In this document: positions 62,859-64,000 of the stretch, one piece after another
How positions within the stretch are numbered: position 1 is the first letter of the stretch
Layout: the number at the start of each line of letters is the position of its first letter
NCBI RefSeq assembly: GCF_900115955.1
Contig: NZ_FOYL01000012.1
Coordinates: forward strand, 62,001-126,000
Length of the DNA stretch: 64,000 nucleotides
Direction: 5' to 3'
Source: Lentzea waywayandensis
GTDB taxonomy: Bacteria; Actinomycetota; Actinomycetes; Mycobacteriales; Pseudonocardiaceae
The notes under the pieces: generated by a model
Seen by the model: only the letters and a program-made list of their open reading frames with translations
The model's database searches: none
Told to the model about the DNA's origin: nothing
Made by a program: the position numbers and the translations under genes

Positions 62859-63677
62859 TCAGCCGGCCGCGGTGACCCGCTTGGTCTCGGCCCGGTGCAG
62901 CCAGCTGTCGAACAGGTCCCGGTAGTGCCCCGCGCGGGGCGAGTGGTCGTCGGCGCCGATCCGGTCGTAGAACTCGAACGGCCGGATGCGCCCGTTCTCC
63001 GTCCACTGAAGGTAGGACAGGAACACCGTGCCGTCGCCGAACCGGAAGCCGTGCACGACGGGCACGCACGCATAGGCCCGGATCTCCACGCTGATCCGGT
63101 GCCGGGCCAGGTAGTCGGACTCCTCGGCGAGGAACGACCGGATGCGCTGCTGGCTGCGCCGCGCCTCACCGGCCCACTCGGCGGGCAGTTCGCCGGAGCG
63201 CGCGACGAAGTCCGGGTCGAGGCAGTGCAGGGTGATCTGCCAGCCGTGCGGCTGTGCGTTCGAGGTGAGCCACGTCGCCAGCGCGGGCCACGTGGTGTTC
63301 AACGTCAGCCCCAGCACCTCGACCCGCCGCGCTCGCCGCCCGGTCCCGGTCCGCGCCGTGGCCGACAGCACGTCGGTGATGGAGTGCGTGACGTCCTGCC
63401 GTTCCCGTTCGGTCAGGAGGGCCCGCAGCGCCCGGACCTCCTTGCCGTGCTGGTAGATCGCGATGGTGGCGATCTCCAGCATCACCGCGACCAGCGCGAC
63501 GAGTCCCTGCAGGTCGAGCTTGCCGACGTAGCGCTCCAGCACGATCCGGGTCGGTTCGATGGTGATCAGGATCAGGTAGACCCCGGTCAGCAGCGCCAGT
63601 GAGGTGGTGACCACCTCCCACCCCCGCCGGACCCGAGCAGAGACCCCGCCGCCGGCTCGTCGCTTCTTGATCGCCAC
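62859..63677 (-). CDS. membrane-anchored protein of unknown function
   Basis: A 272-residue protein. Two membrane helices lie near the N-terminus (VTTSLALLTGVYLILITI; LVALVAVMLEIATIAIY), then a linking helix (KEVRALRALLTERERQDVTHSITDVL) and a soluble C-terminal domain with RRVEVLGLTLNTTWPALATWLTSN, WQITLHCLDPDF, ISVEIRAYACVPVVHGFRFGDGTVFLSYLQW and RIRPFEFYDRIG. The strand pattern of the soluble part recalls phospholipase-D-like folds, but no HKD motif is present. GTG 63677 has GAGGG upstream; GTG 63710 is an alternative. It is convergent with the DUF6069 gene. I do not recognise the family. Confidence 0.7.
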   Translation of the reverse strand: MAIKKRRAGGGVSARVRRGWEVVTTSLALLTGVYLILITIEPTRIVLERYVGKLDLQGLVALVAVMLEIATIAIYQHGKEVRALRALLTERERQDVTHSITDVLSATARTGTGRRARRVEVLGLTLNTTWPALATWLTSNAQPHGWQITLHCLDPDFVARSGELPAEWAGEARRSQQRIRSFLAEESDYLARHRISVEIRAYACVPVVHGFRFGDGTVFLSYLQWTENGRIRPFEFYDRIGADDHSPRAGHYRDLFDSWLHRAETKRVTAAG

Positions 63678-63844
63678 CGCCGAACCCTCACCCACCCAGC
63701 CGTCACGCACAACGTCCGAACGGATGACCGCGTCCTAAGCGAACCAACCGGCCCACGCGTTTGTAGGCTTGCTGCTGCGTGCGGAACCTGCGGCGGTCGG
63801 CGCGCGTCGACTCGAACGGACAAGGCGCTCGGGACACGAGGACG

Positions 63845-64000
63845 ATGACGGAAGAGACGTTCGGGCCGTACCGGATCGAGCAACTGCTCGGTCGCGGCGG
63901 GATGGGCGAAGTGCACCGCGCCTACGACACGGCGCACGACCGGTTCGTGGCGCTCAAAAGGCTTACGCCCGGCTACCACGACGACGAGGACTACCGCGCC
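63845..64000 (+). CDS. Ser/Thr protein kinase, N-terminal part (runs off the window)
   Basis: The first 52 codons of a Hanks-type kinase: FGPYRIEQLLGRGGMGEVHRAYDTAHDRFVALKRL, containing the glycine-rich ATP loop GRGGMGEV and the catalytic Lys in ALKRL. GACACGAGGACG upstream of ATG 63845 gives a weak ribosome-binding site, and TTGTAGGCTTG at about 63761 could hold a -10. The rest, including any extracellular sensor domain, is outside the window. Confidence 0.92.
   Translation, partial: MTEETFGPYRIEQLLGRGGMGEVHRAYDTAHDRFVALKRLTPGYHDDEDYRA

Overview
The window is about 70% G+C, with strong G/C third-position bias in nearly every gene, frequent GTG starts, many ATGA/GTGA stop-start overlaps, and families typical of mycelial actinomycetes: ANTAR regulators, SpoIIE-type phosphatases, TreS plus maltokinase, streptogrisin-type protease, and large secreted glycosidases. 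I infer a chromosomal segment of a Pseudonocardiales-type actinomycete (Lentzea, Saccharothrix, Actinosynnema or a relative). The genus is a guess. I saw no rRNA, tRNA, CRISPR array, transposase, integrase or phage gene.

Layout. 0-12 kb: a helix-turn-helix-less TPR regulator coupled to a partial gene, an acyl-CoA desaturase, an asparagine-synthetase-like amidotransferase divergent from a stand-alone polyketide-type ketosynthase, a fully overlapping cassette of GT4 glycosyltransferase, six-hairpin glycosidase-like protein and GH130, then two GT4 paralogues that duplicated together with their leader. 12-16 kb: two GAF-ANTAR regulators and a three-gene, stop-start-coupled RsbQ/RsbP/STAS stress-signalling module. 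16-19.3 kb: trehalose synthase and maltokinase. 19.3-22.6 kb: a quinone-oxidoreductase-like gene with an ArsR regulator and palindromic operator, and small envelope proteins. 22.7-27.4 kb: a propeller, Baeyer-Villiger monooxygenase and SDR operon divergent from a TetR gene, readable as an alcohol to ketone to ester/lactone to hydrolysed product route.

27.4-35.7 kb is a patchwork of small divergent regulator/target pairs (TetR, XRE and ArsR-like, with hydrolases, an SRPBCC protein, a secreted propeller, a CPBP protease and an NmrA protein). Several have near-perfect inverted repeats between them. A 134-bp near-palindromic, MITE-like element lies exactly between two convergent stop codons. 35.8-49.7 kb holds exported enzymes (streptogrisin-type protease, GH78 rhamnosidase with a LacI-type operator, GH92 mannosidase), a PAS-GGDEF-EAL protein, a second stand-alone ketosynthase, a methyltransferase and an unknown small protein.

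50-57 kb is a sugar ABC importer operon (ATPase, permease, lipoprotein) followed by a Gfo/Idh/MocA dehydrogenase, a TIM-barrel isomerase/lyase and a ROK regulator: a self-contained uptake and catabolism unit for an unidentified sugar or glycoside. 57-64 kb holds a LuxR-type HTH-only protein on an apparently leaderless transcript, a secreted M15 peptidase, an ABC exporter with a DesK-type two-component system, a TetR gene with two matching operators facing a small membrane protein, an unrecognised membrane protein, and the start of a Ser/Thr kinase gene.

All assignments come from reading motifs and context by eye. Family names are from recall, not from database searches.
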